Assembly (NCBI RefSeq): GCF_040412425.1
Contig: NC_089777.1
Coordinates: forward strand, 35,192,537-35,256,536
DNA from: Macrobrachium rosenbergii
Taxonomy: Eukaryota > Arthropoda > Malacostraca > Decapoda > Palaemonidae
Direction: 5' to 3'
Length of the DNA: 64,000 bases
The notes below the pieces were generated by a model, which worked only from the letters and a program-made list of their open reading frames with translations, made no database searches and had not been told where the DNA came from. Made by a program: the position numbers and the translations under genes. Positions 45,679-55,308 of the stretch are shown piece after piece (position 1 is the stretch's first letter; every line of letters starts with the position of its first letter).

Positions 45679-46601
45679 GGCTACGGTTACTATGGATGCG
45701 AATTCTGACGAATATTTGTTCTGACGAGTTCTGACGAATTCGAAGAAAAAACAAAGGCATGCATTCCAATGAGTGTGTTTACAGTGGCAGCAACGAACAT
45801 GTCAGAACACGTACGAAGTCGTCAGAACCATTTGAGCGTTCAAACAAGTTTGATTTTTTCATGTGACCTGCGTCTGTTTTTGGTATTTTTGTGCATTGAA
45901 TTTAGATTGATTTTATTATTCCACCATGGATAACGATAAATTGATCAGCCTTGTGTACGAGAACAGGTGTTTGTGGGATATGAGTGACAAAAATTACCAT
46001 AACATATTTCTCAGCAAAAGTGGGAGAAGATTGCTACAGAACTCAACACTAGCAGTAAGTACAATTTTTTTATTTTGATGTGGGGTTAACATTTTAAGCA
46101 ATTAAAAAGTAATTGGGACATAATTTACTATTACAGAATTTCTTGCATATTACTTGCTGTAATTAACGGTAAATGATGTATAATATAATTAATTATATAT
46201 GTTTTTAGTAAAGAACTAGATAACTTTGCATATACAGACAGTGGTTTAGCGGCTCGGGCACCGTTCGGGTAGTGTTCAAAGCCAAAATGTTTACAGTCTG
46301 TCATTACTGAGTGTATTTTTTTTTATACTTTTTTGATGACTTCCTGTGTGTTATTTTACTTAGAAAATAACTGGTTGACATGTTCAGTTTTTCCACCATT
46401 TAGCAACAATAACTTTATTAGCGGACTTTCAAGAAAAAAATATTGCTCAAGTTCATCCATCTTTGCTGGGCGGCAGAAACGTAATGACTATCAGAATATC
46501 AGAAAACGCATACAGTGTAACCACCTTGTTCTGACGAGGGTTTCTGACGTATTCGTCAGAAGACATTTTCGTCAGAATTCGCATCCATAGTAACCGTAGC
46601 C
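45679..46601 (+). mobile_element. Harbinger-type DNA transposon, 923 bp, perfect 31-bp TIRs, TTA target duplication
   Basis: The left end (45679-45709, starting GGCTACGGTTACTATGG) and right end (46571-46601) are exact reverse complements over 31 bp. Both are flanked by TTA (45676-45678 and 46602-46604), the TWA-type duplication of PIF/Harbinger. Just inside, TTCTGACGA recurs several times at the left end and, inverted, at the right: likely subterminal binding sites. The paralogous DIRS copy 2 has the uninterrupted site CTCCCTTGGACTT at 53057-53069. The only coding content is a MADF-domain exon, and no transposase is present, so the element is non-autonomous. Perfect termini imply recent insertion. 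Confidence 0.92.
45926..46054 (+). pseudogene. MADF-domain exon within the Harbinger-type element
   Basis: The ATG at 45926 starts MDNDKLISLVYENRCLWDMS then DKNYHNIF. After a small frame change it reads QQKWEKIATELNTSSK, ending at a consensus donor (AGCA then GTAAGT at about 46053). The spacing of LISLV, LWD, YHN and W-KIA is the N-terminal half of the MADF (Adf-1-type Myb/SANT) DNA-binding domain. Harbinger elements are known to encode a Myb/MADF accessory protein alongside the transposase. Here only this first exon remains, with one indel at the Phe-Gln join. No downstream exon was recognised before the right terminus. Confidence 0.7.
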
Positions 46602-47064
46602 TTAGACTTCCAGTTCCCCTCCTCCAAGGAATTGTGGGGTTTGACAGGGACCTTCTGTCTAGGAGCATTGGGGGACGAGTAGTCACCTCCCCCACTGCAC
46701 TACGCTTCACTATAACAAGATTAACATCTGTTGACCAAGACAAGACTGGCAAAGGGAAGCAAGGGAGCCAGGTGCAGGAGCAAGTGGTAAGATGGCTAGT
46801 GTGAGAGAATTGATGCCAGGGCGCTAGCGCTGGCGCCAAGCGCGAAAGAGGGTGCTGGGGTCGAAGCTGGAGCCTGAGATCAGTGCCAGGAAGCTAGTAG
46901 GTTCATAGCGTGAGCTGGTTCTTAGCTGTTAAAAACGTCAACTCTTAGCCACCAACAAAAACCCCCTATTCTCCCCTTACTACTTTCGGCCTAACACTCA
47001 CTTCTGCAAAGGAAGGTATGACTTATGTCAAATACATATTTATCGAAGGCTTCCAGGAAGCATA

Positions 47065-47645
47065 GGTCTGGTAAATAAATCATAATTGCAAAAGTTACAG
47101 GCCTAATGAAATTGCAAAATACTTTAAAGCAAAACCATTATTGGTGTCTCGCCAGTAACCTATGGTCAGTAAGCAATTTGTGAATTACAAAAGCTAATGC
47201 CTAATGAAAAGGTCTAACATACACCGATTACTCTATAATGGAATGCTGTAACCTCTGAGAATTACTTTTAAGGCAAAACTTACCTACGGCTCGCTAGTAT
47301 ATTAAGGCCGTAAAACAATCCATAAACAGCAAAAGTTATGGCCTAATGAAAAGCTTAGCAAACCAATTATTTTATAATAATGTCTAGACCAATTACTTTA
47401 TAATAAGAGTCTCATAATACTCAAGAATTACTTTGAAAAACAAAACTTATTGGCGGCTTGCTAGTAATTTATAGCCTAAAAACAATTCATAAAGTGCCAA
47501 AGTTACTGCCTAATGAAAATGTGTAACATACAATTTACTTTTACAATGGAATGTTGTAACATATAAGAATTATTACTTTCAAAGCAAATCTATTATTGGT
47601 GTTGCCAGAAGCCTAACCAGTAAACAAACCATAAATGCAAATGGC
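47065..47645. repeat. Tandem repeat, about four units of 140-165 bp
   Basis: Each unit runs as a (CAAT/CAAAC)(C/T)ATAAA-like start, then GCAAAAGTTA, GCCTAATGAAAA, a ATAATGGAATG(T/C)TGTAAC segment, AGAATTACTTT, CAAAAC and TATTGG(T/C)G(T/G)CTCGC/TTGC. Unit starts lie near 47085, 47185, 47325 and 47480, with a partial fifth after 47620. Divergence and indels indicate an old array. It adjoins the 5' side of DIRS copy 1 and could be its leader or a neighbouring satellite. Confidence 0.8.
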
Positions 47646-48094
47646 GTTGTTTACCGGCGGCTTGATGACTGAATCAACGTAAAACAAAATAAGGAAAAAC
47701 TCATCCTGAAAGATTTCAGCTTGAAGGTTACAGTATACGCATTCCGATGGTTGATTTAAGGATACTCCATTGGAATCCGGTAAAATTACTGGAAAATAAT
47801 GAAAAAAAGCTACTGCCAGACCAACTGTTGCCACCATGGACGGCAGGAATGGAGTAAGAATTGTTTGCTAGGTCATTCCAATATTCCGTTAGTCGGATGG
47901 GCTTATCACCTACACAAACTATACTGAAGCGCTTCCCATGAAATTTTGAATCTAAGCTGCTGTTAAAGTGGAAGCTATAGATATATACTGTAATTACTTG
48001 TTAAGTTACTTAAATAAAAGTTATAGAGCCTGGGCTTGTACTGATTAATGAATGCAGGCTAAAAAGAAAGTGACATTTTCAAAATAAAACTAAG
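47646..48094. other. No recognisable feature
   Basis: AT-rich sequence between the 140-165 bp tandem array and the next dispersed repeat. The minus-strand frame at 47613-47837 has no familiar domain. Confidence 0.4.
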
Positions 48095-48395
48095 TTTCAT
48101 ATATACTTACCACGTAATTCCATAGCTAACGTTTTTAACTTGTGCGGCAACTTAATTTAAAATTTAAAATTTGCAGTAGTATTTCTGTTTTTGTCTAGGT
48201 GACCGACCCCGCCCACTATCGGGGAACACGGGGAAACAACCTGGCAGGTAAACTCAATTTGTTTGTGCCCTTTTGTCCATTCTGTCCATAAGAGGGTAGG
48301 AGGGCAGGTTCTGATTCTATAATTAGTTAAGTATATATGAATATTTTATGAAAATGTCATTTTCATATAAGTAACTTACCAAGTAATTAAATAGC
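48095..48395 (+). repeat. Dispersed repeat R2, intact copy
   Basis: The segment runs TACTTACCACGTAATT, CTAACGTTTTTAACTTG, GCGGCAACTTAA, then TTCTGTTTTTGTCTAGGTGAC, in part, and GGGAAACAACCTGGCAGGTA (48100-48272). It matches the reverse complement of 55745-56250 except where that copy is split by a MITE. A second ACTTACCAAGTAATTA occurs at 48372, so the unit may itself be flanked by short direct repeats. No coding potential was seen, and I recall similar sequence from decapods. Confidence 0.7.
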
Positions 48396-48869
48396 TGAAT
48401 CCACATTGAATGGAGGTGGGATACATGGACATATTCTACTCCAAAACATTAATGTATTCTTGTTGTTTCCTTACCTGGTAAGAGTTACTGCAGGTGAATA
48501 CTACCTCTGGTTGGTGCTAATCTTAACCCTGAGTGGCATGGCTGTTGAGCCATGGGTCACCTACTTAAGTGGGAGCTTTACAGCCAAGGATATGCCTGAT
48601 GGCTGGCAAAACATATAATAAGGTGCGCCCTTGCCCTGGGTGCAGTACCAAGATTAAAAACCAGACAACGCTGTCATCTAATTTTAAAACAAGTGATAAA
48701 ACCACAATCTATTTATTAAGACTGGTGGATACTCTGGACAACTTGTACCCCCCGGCTTCCCAAACTCAAAAAAAAGTGCGCTTCCTATGATTTTTCACCT
48801 AATACCATGCTAGCCACCTAGAACGGACCCAGGTTACTGCAATCGTTAAACACACTTTCTACTTAAAGT

Positions 48870-49700
48870 AGTGAGAAGCGAAAATGGACTTGCCCCTCCA
48901 GTAGGTAGACTGGATAATGGAGGGCATGGACATTTTATGTCAAAGCCAAAGAAGTAGACACAGACACCCCTCTGATATCATGTGTTTTTACTTAAAAGTT
49001 TGGTAAAATGTCCCCCTGGATCTGGGAATGTGCTTTTTTAATTAAATCTCTTAGGAAGAAAGACAAGGTGTCTTTGATAGAAAACGAGGTGGATTCTTTA
49101 ATGAACACAAAGATTACTAGATGGGTTCCCGATGTTTTTTATCTTATTCAGGTAGTATCTCAATGCTCTGACCGGACACAGTACTCTCTCTTCTTCCCCT
49201 TTAAGAAATTCCATTAAGTTCTTCACAATGAATGAGGCCAAGGCTTGGATGGGTCCTCGTTCTTGCCCAGAAAGCCTAAGGTGGAGGAGCAAATGGCATC
49301 CCCTTGAGAAAAAACCCACTTTTGTTAATAGTTTGCATTTTGCTGATGTGCTTAGTTGTAGGTAAGGCACAGAGGAAGAGCTTTACGCATCAGATTCCGA
49401 AGAAAAGCAGAGCGAAGGGGCTCAAAAGATGGGCCCGTCAGCCATTTCAGGACCACATCCAGATTCAAAGAGACCAAAGTGTTGTCTCTCGTGTTCCATC
49501 CTATCAAACAACTTTACCTGGCCTTTTAAGTTCTTGGTATTTCTCAGAAAGAGAGAAAATCCACAATTTGTGTCACACTGGTCCCAGAAGATGAGACATT
49601 ATGGTTGTGGCACCACCGTCAGAGGACTGACCACTTGGTGTTATAGAGGAGGCTAGTAGACTTCTGCGCTTTGCAATAGCCTCTGAAGCTTCCCTTACAA
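48870..49700 (-). pseudogene. DIRS copy 2 tyrosine recombinase
   Basis: The frame 49370-49098 reads LRLSGQERGPIQALASFIV then EERVLCPVRALRYYLNK, the conserved middle block of DIRS recombinases. Downstream, TLSFFLRDLIKKA (about 49050) and THDIRGVSVSTSLALT (about 48960) supply the catalytic His-x-x-Arg. The final region (HFRFSLL) has lost the expected Tyr-containing FASFYL. Upstream, SSLVYSAKW and FRGYCKAQKSTSLL (about 49730-49650) are the N-terminal SAM-like part. The enzyme would integrate circular cDNA by site-specific recombination. It is inactive here owing to stops, frameshifts and the lost Tyr. Confidence 0.75.
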
Positions 49701-49879
49701 AACCGTTGGAGGACTGACCACTTGGCAGAATAGACTAGGCTAGAAGACTTCTTTCTGCACTTTCCAGTAGCCTCTGAAGCTTCCTTTGAAAAACCCTTCT
49801 CTCTTACAGGCTTATGGACAGATTGGAGCGAGAGTGGGTAACCCCTGGTGGTGTCTTATATTGGGGTTGTCTGAATGCT

Positions 49880-50300
49880 GATACTTTTAGGGGAAGCAGT
49901 CTTGAGCATAGTCCACCAACAGATGTAGGTGGTCTGGGAACCACTCCCTCAAGAGGCCAAAACAGGGTCATAAGGGTCCAAGTAGCATTGTGGTGTGTCT
50001 AGAACTTGTTCAATACTTCCCTGATCATGCTGAAGGGTGGGAATGCATAACAGACCAGATTCAACCAATCCTGTAACATGGCGTCCGCAGCACATGTAAG
50101 AGGATCTGGGGCTGGCGAGCAAAACAAGAGGAAGACAATGGTTTACTCATTTTGGTCTGCTCACAGCAATTATTCTCTTGCAGCTTAACAGAGAGGGAAG
50201 GAATGGGCAACACCTTGTTGCAGATGTAAGCTAAGGCTGTGGCATCATCTGCTTGCACCACGGCTGTCTTGTTGCTGACTAGGTGTGTAAAATTCTGAAG
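49880..50300 (-). pseudogene. DIRS copy 2 RNase H tail and linker
   Basis: ADDATALAYICNK (about 50235) matches the DNATALAYIN block of DIRS RNase H. It is followed by DMLQDWLNLVCYAFPPFSMI and REVLNKF (50090-50010), the well-conserved YAFPPFxLI linker. A frame-shifted LFWPLEGVVPRP (about 49940) resembles the APFWPQREWFP segment. This confirms a DIRS-type pol rather than a gypsy or LINE RT. Confidence 0.7.
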
Positions 50301-50619
50301 GCCAAGCTACTCTGTCTTCAGCTCTTTTACACTGATATGTAAGTCAGGTTGTTCTTGAGTCCATGTCCCCGAGACCTCTTGTATAGCAGGGCTACTCAAC
50401 CTATGTCTGAGACATCGGAAAAGAAGTCTGGGTCAGGGTTCAGAGGATCAAGGGACTTTCCTTTCAACAGACTTTCTTCTGATATCCACCACTGCAGGTG
50501 ATTGGAAAAACCTGACTGTCAGGCTGTGTCTTCTTGTCCCAGCTTGCCTTGAGGTAAAACTGGAGTACTTTCATATCTGGTCATTCTCTTCTTGCAATCT
50601 GCCCCTTCTGATGCACATT

Positions 50620-51300
50620 TCCATGGAATAGAGTCCCCAGTAGACTCATTGTTGAGCCAAACACGATGATACGGTTAGAAAACTCCCGGACTGTTTGAAA
50701 GCAGCTAGATATCCTCCTGGGGGACAGAAAAACTGAAAAAGCCTGAGAGTTCAGTGTCATCCCCAGATAGAGGATTTCTTAAGAAGGGCTCAACTGGACT
50801 TCTGTTGATTTATAAGGCAGCTCAGCTCCTTGGCCAGAAGAAGAATCTTGCGTGTCCCCCCCATGCATTTGCCTTTCGTGTTTCTACTTCCTTCATCTAA
50901 GTAAAGACTGACAATTCCCACTAAGTGGAGCTATTTCAATCACAGAGCCAGAACTTGAGAGAACACCTGAGGGACTGTTGAAAGACCAAAACAAAGTTCG
51001 AAACTGGTAAATATTGTCTTGGAAGACAAACCTTACATACTTTCTGGAACTTGGATGAATGGGGATATGAAAGTAAGCATCTTGTACATCTAAGGTTACC
51101 ATCCAGTAGCCCTGGTGAATGGATGCAAGGACTGAGTGGTTTGTCTCCATCTTGAACTTAGTCTTCAAGATTAAGTGATTGAGGGCGCTTACATCAAGGA
51201 CTGGTCTCCAACACCCTGATGCCTTTGGTACCACAACGAGACTAATGTAAACATCCCTCTGAGCTGGTGTCCTGAAGCTCTTCTATGGCTCTTTTGTTTA
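50620..51300 (-). pseudogene. DIRS copy 2 reverse transcriptase
   Basis: The frame 51234-50893 reads MVPKASGCWRPVLDVSALN, then FKMETNHSVLASIHQGYWM, then VTLDVQDAYFHIPIHPSSRK (motif A with catalytic Asp) and YVRFVFQDNIYQF. After a frame change the active-site box is SLYLDEGSR (about 50900), where YLDD is expected, so the second Asp is Glu. Further decayed thumb sequence (LLLAKELSCLIN) extends to about 50620. The fingers-palm sequence is diagnostic for DIRS-type RT. Confidence 0.85.
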
Positions 51301-51449
51301 TGAGGCAGGAGACTTCCACCCCATAGGGCTGAATGTCTCTTGGAGCCTACTGAGTAAGCTGTGAATGTGATAGACAGGTGGCTAAGGGGGCTCTCCAAGA
51401 ATGGAATGACGTAGCACCCCTCTAAAACATTGACAATCCAGGGCTCCAC

Positions 51450-52850
51450 TCCTCTTATTGCTAGCCGCCTCTCCCAAAACTCTAGTAGACTTGCTCTTAC
51501 AGGGACATGATGGACTCTGTCTTACTCCCTATGTGGTTTGAAAGAGCTCTTCTTGATGGCTCCGGATGAAAATCGGACATTGAGCAGGACCTGAATGGCG
51601 TCCGAGACCTCCCTCCACAGAAAAGTTGTTATTGGAGGGGAGGTTGTCCTAGCTTGAAAAGGGGAAGAGTCCATTGGATGCCTAGATGACTGTCAGCAAG
51701 TCTTGAGTCATATTCTTTAAGTTCGATGTTATCTCTTTCTTGAAGCGAGATCCTGATGATCCTCAATTTTCTTGGCCAATGCACCCACAACCCAATCATG
51801 GAAAGATAATTCAATTATGCGGACGTAAACATGACTGGCTGACGAGAAAACAGATTGATGAGACGAGCCAATAAAACCAGAGAAATCCACTTGGGATGAG
51901 GCAGCAACTCCCAATGAGGGAGCCTACCTGGTCTTGTAGGACAAATACCCCATGCGTACAAGACGAGAGAAAGGAAAAGCAAAAGAGACTTTACTCCTCT
52001 CTTTTGGTGGAAAGCCAGTCTTCCATTCCTTAAAAGACACTAGATGAGAATGAAAGGACCTTCTTGGGGAGGCATTTCCTGTCATCCAGCTGGTTCCTTA
52101 TTAAGCATGTTGAGGCATGCAAAGGAGTAGCTGGGGCAAAAAAAGGGAGGAAAATTCACCATCAAACACTGCAGCAGGGCAGCATATGCTGAAGGAGAAG
52201 CAAGTTCTGAGTGAATCTCCTCTACTGAGAGAAAAAGGAGACACTTGGGTCATCCTGAAGCCGGAGGAGCTTTCATAAGCAAGTACATAACCTGGGCCAA
52301 CTGTCAATTTCATAAGAATTAGAATAATTTAATATAACTTATACGAAATAGGACGAAAACAAGGCGATGGGCCAGGCGCTGGGCTCTCAGAATAATTCAT
52401 CATAATATAACTTATATTAGGATGAAAAAAAGGCGATGGGCTGGGCGCAGCTGGGCGCTCAGGGTGGGCACCACTGGGCGCTCAGGAGCGTGCTGGATGC
52501 TCAGGTGGGGAGTGGACCTGGCATTGGGGAGTGGACCTGGCGTTTGGGAGTGGGCGTCGCTGGGCTCTTGGGAGAGGGTACTAGGTGCTTGGGAGTGAGC
52601 ACTGGGTGCTTGGGAGCGGGCACTTGGGAGTGGGCACTGGGCCCCCGAGTGAGATGGTCTCCAGACTGTTCCAAGGAGAGATAGGTGGGCGCCAATGGAC
52701 AGGGGCAGGAACAGAAGGGACCAAGGAGAAACTACAAGATGGTCTGGGACTGCTCGGAGTCTGCTTATACCGATTGACAGGCTGTGTATCTGGATGCCAG
52801 CCATGGTCTTCAGAAGGGCACTTAGGGGCCAGGAAGAGTCCATAGGCAAC
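51450..52850 (-). pseudogene. DIRS copy 2 gag, low-complexity N-terminus
   Basis: A long but interrupted set of reverse-strand frames. Upstream is a Pro/Ser/Gln/Ala repeat region (52660-52420; PSARSQAPSAHSQAPS style). Then LPAYEASSGF-like and Ser/Phe-rich sequence (52313-52100) leads to a more structured region around SVFSSASHVYVRIIELSFHD and VVGALAKKIEDHQ (51850-51730). The assignment rests on position upstream of RT and on the repeat style shared with copy 1, since DIRS gag has few fixed motifs. The forward-strand Gly/Trp-rich frames over the repeats are shadows. Confidence 0.5.
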
Positions 52851-54129
52851 TACAACTACCCATGGCAAACCCCATTGGCCTCCTTTGGAATTTGGTATGT
52901 CTTCTTCCAAGTTTGGGGGAACAGGACTGGGACCTCGGCCTAGGCAAACCAAAGGGACGGATAGTGATTCCTTCACTTGCATTCCTAGGACAAGACTTTC
53001 CAGTGGCTTAACCAGTGGCTGAGGGGGCAACTACCTGTGGGCAAACCACATCAGCCTCCCTTGGACTTTTGGGATGTCTTCTTCCAGGTTTGGGGAGCAC
53101 AACAGGTACCTCAGTCTAGGAAAACCGATGGGACTGGTAGCCAGCTCCTCCACTTCACTGCACTATCACTTTGCACCTTTTCTGCAAACACTTCTTTACA
53201 ACCATTTTGAGTCTTCAAATCAGCAACAGTACTTGCTACTAGATTAAGATTTTTATCAAATCTAGACTCGAGACTGGAGATGGCATTAGGATGGAAGCAT
53301 GGGAGCCAGGCAAAGGAGGAGAAGGTTGTCTAGTAGGAGGGCAAGCACAGTACAGACAGTCCCCGGTTATTGGCGGGGGGTTCCATTCTTGGCGGCACGA
53401 CGATAACCAAAAATCGCCGGTAAATGAAAAAGTCTATGGGCTCCAAAGAAATTGTATGGCACCGACAATCAGTTATCAGCTTTGTAATGAAAACTATATT
53501 TTATATATATAGGATTTACTTCAGTAGTACTTTATAGTACAATACACTGTACCGTAAAATGATGGAAGCCTAACCTTAAATCCTTTGGGTGTGTTCTACA
53601 AGATGTACATACCTTCATTCCATGTTGTTACTGCATAGTAGTACTGTAATCTGTCTGTTCTAGTATGTACAGGGTATTACTGTTGCTGATGATTGTGAAG
53701 TAGGAACATACTAGTCTGTAATGAAAATGTTAAAATTAGAAATGTACAGTATACAGTATGTAATATATACTGTAATATATACAGTACATATATGTACTGT
53801 AGTGTACTGTAGATTACACTACAGTACAGTACATACTGTACTGTACTTCTGTACAGTAAAAATACATTTTGTTATATACAGTATTACCATGTAGTGTATG
53901 TACAGTATACAAAGTGAAAAAAATCTTCCTGGGAGTCTGGAATGATAAGATAAAAATGATACAATACAGTACTTTAAGTCCAGTACAGTACTGTACCTGT
54001 AAATGTACTGTAATAAATGCAGCACAGTACTGTACTGTAAGTCTTTTTTAAGTTAAAAAAATGTGTCCAGTAGTACTGTACACCTAAAATTAAGTACAGT
54101 ACAGTAAATAAAAATGAAGTCTTCCTTAA

Positions 54130-54244
54130 CTGGTGGACACAGAGGGTACAAAGTCTGGTAAGTTGGGGTTTGAGGATGGGATCACTGTAGGTGATGCAGC
54201 AGGAGAGGGTTAGTTGGCCTGGGAGGAGAGGATAACTTCTGGAT
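54130..54244 (-). pseudogene. Terminal exon candidate of the mini-exon array
   Basis: The acceptor TTATTCCAG (reverse strand) at 54245 opens PEVILSSQAN, stop, PSPAASPTVIPSSNPNLPDF and VPSVSTS, then a stop. The Pro/Ser-rich composition and the split-codon phase at its start match the upstream mini-exons. No donor follows, so it looks like the 3' exon. One in-frame stop indicates decay. Confidence 0.4.
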
Positions 54245-54379
54245 CTGGAATAACAATACAATCCGTACAGTAAGTACAGTACTACTGCAGTCCACTTGTT
54301 TTTTTCTAAAATTTATAACAATTTATAAAACTATTAAAAAAAGTGAAAAATTCCATATTTTTTTAGTATTCTACTGTAC

Positions 54380-54475
54380 CTGTTGCAGCTGAAGAGGGTT
54401 CATTTGACTCCAGTGGGAAACCTTCAAAAGTTTCATCAAGGGAATCTGGGTCATCTGTAAACATGAGGCTCAATT
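54380..54475 (-). CDS. Mini-exon 4, 96 nt, acidic/Pro-Ser
   Basis: Bounded on the reverse strand by GTCATTCCAG and a donor (ACAG then GTACAG). The 96 nt keep frame with phase 1 in and out. It reads LSLMFTDDPDSLDETFEG then FPLESNEPSSAATG without a stop. It shares the acidic DDP and the Pro-Ser-Ala C-terminal pattern with the other mini-exons. Confidence 0.45.
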
Positions 54476-54608
54476 CTGGAATGACAAAAAAAATTAGGTT
54501 ATGGAACAGTATGGTATATACTGTACTATACAGTCTAACTGTACTAGAGTGCAACATTTACATATGTATGTACTGTACTATAGAGTAAAAAAAAAAAAAC
54601 TTCCTTAC

Positions 54609-54705
54609 CAGATCAAGCTGGAGAGGCTGGTGAATCTACTGTTGGCAAGTCTACTGCTGGTGGAAGGTCATCGCTTGTAAGGTGGTGGCTTAATCATGGA
54701 ATGAT
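54609..54705 (-). pseudogene. Mini-exon 3, damaged acceptor
   Basis: The donor (ATCTG then GTAAGG) is identical to that of mini-exons 1 and 2. The acceptor position has TTCCATG where the others have TTCCAG. It reads LSHHLTSDDLPPAVDLPTVD then SPASPA, stop, SG. Relative to the 66-nt copies it carries an internal duplication of the Pro-Ala-Val-Asp part. Confidence 0.4.
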
Positions 54706-54730
54706 AATGAACAAAAATTAGGTTATGCAA

Positions 54731-54945
54731 TAGTATTGTACAAATATATATTAGTACAGCACTGTACAAATATATATTAGTACAGTACTATACAAATATA
54801 TATTAGTACAGTACTATACAAATTATATTAGTACAGTACTATACAAATATATATTAGTACAGTACTATACAAATATATATTAGTACAGTACTATACAAAT
54901 ATATATTAGTACAGTACTATACAAATATATATTAGTACAGTACTT
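54731..54945. repeat. 26-bp tandem repeat, about nine copies
   Basis: The unit TAGTACAGTACTATACAAATATATAT is given here in part as TAGTACAGTACTATAC. It repeats with one shortened unit. It occupies an intron position between mini-exons 3 and 2 and accounts for their larger spacing. The unit contains the TACAGTAC word that is scattered across 53.7-55.3 kb. Confidence 0.92.
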
Positions 54946-55012
54946 TACAGTATAAAACAATTTACATATGTACTACAGTAAAACAAATGAAAAAAAGAAG
55001 AGAATTCCTTAC

Positions 55013-55078
55013 CAGATAGAGCTGAAGAGGCTGGTGGGTCATTTAGTAATGCTGGTGAAAGGTTATCGTGGCTCTATC
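55013..55078 (-). pseudogene. Mini-exon 2, 66 nt
   Basis: Bounded by TCATCATTCCAG and TATCTG then GTAAGG on the reverse strand, exactly 66 nt. It is about 85 percent identical to mini-exon 1 and keeps both splice sites. In the shared phase it reads stop, SHDNLSPALLNDPP then ASSALSG. The TGG of mini-exon 1 is TAG here. Confidence 0.45.
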
Positions 55079-55177
55079 CTGGAATGATGAAACAAATTAG
55101 GTTATGCAACAGCACAGTATAAAACAATTTACATATGTACTACAGTAAAACAAATGAAAAAAAAAAGAATTCCTTAC

Positions 55178-55243
55178 CAGATACAGCTGGAGAGGCTGGT
55201 GGGTCATTTAGTAATACTGGTGGAGGGTCATCATGGCTCCATC
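55178..55243 (-). CDS. Mini-exon 1, 66 nt, intact splice sites
   Basis: The acceptor TCATCATTCCAG and donor TATCTG then GTAAGG bound exactly 66 nt. The open phase reads WSHDDPPPVLLNDPP then ASPAVSG. Exon plus flanking intron is duplicated as a unit of about 165 bp (compare mini-exon 2). The protein family is not recognised, and the acidic/proline composition resembles disordered tails of transposase-derived proteins. Confidence 0.5.
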
Positions 55244-55308
55244 CTGGAATGATGAATAAAATAAGGTTATGCAACAGTACTATACAGTACTTTACAGTAT
55301 AAAACAAC

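Larger units (their letters stand above)
45396..46760 (-). repeat. DIRS copy 1 leader: tandem units split by the Harbinger-type element
   Basis: Related blocks (GGCT(C/T)GACTGAGGGG(C)AACTA, then CAAAACC/GGAACCC, then GACTCCCATGG/GACCTCCCTTA) begin near 45426 and 45629. They match blocks at about 52846 and 53027 in copy 2, which are about 181 bp apart. The second unit is interrupted by the element at 45679-46601 and resumes with GACTTCC after it. Confidence 0.6.
39330..46900 (-). mobile_element. DIRS-like retrotransposon copy 1, heavily decayed and interrupted
   Basis: Homology to copy 2 (48.54-53.3 kb) runs through the whole interval in the same order. It starts with the CCTTGCCCTG(G)(C/G)TGCAGTACCAA segment (39384 against 48630), followed by the recombinase tail (about 40.1 kb). 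The pre-recombinase linker comes next (40.6-41.1 kb), then a region at 43.8 kb matching 50.3 kb. Last are Ser/Pro/Gln-repeat gag sequence (about 45.0 kb) and tandem leader units (45.4-46.7 kb). Interval comparison gives about 2.3 kb extra between recombinase and RNase H (the DDE transposon) and about 1 kb missing where RT should be. A 923-bp Harbinger-type element interrupts the leader. Confidence 0.7.
48540..53330 (-). mobile_element. DIRS-like retrotransposon copy 2 (tyrosine recombinase type)
   Basis: On the reverse strand the order is leader units (53150-52840), gag with Pro/Ser/Gln repeats (52850-51450), RT (51300-50620), RNase H (about 50280-50170), a linker typical of DIRS pol (50090-49880), and tyrosine recombinase (about 49700-48870). 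RT plus a tyrosine recombinase instead of an integrase defines DIRS-type elements, which lack target duplications. Each domain is degraded by stops and frameshifts. Clear end repeats were not established. Confidence 0.82.

Noticed and set aside
52436..52845. Forward-strand Gly/Trp-rich frames
   Set aside because: They are the antisense of the repetitive DIRS gag region, whose Pro/Ser/Gln repeats create long open frames on both strands.
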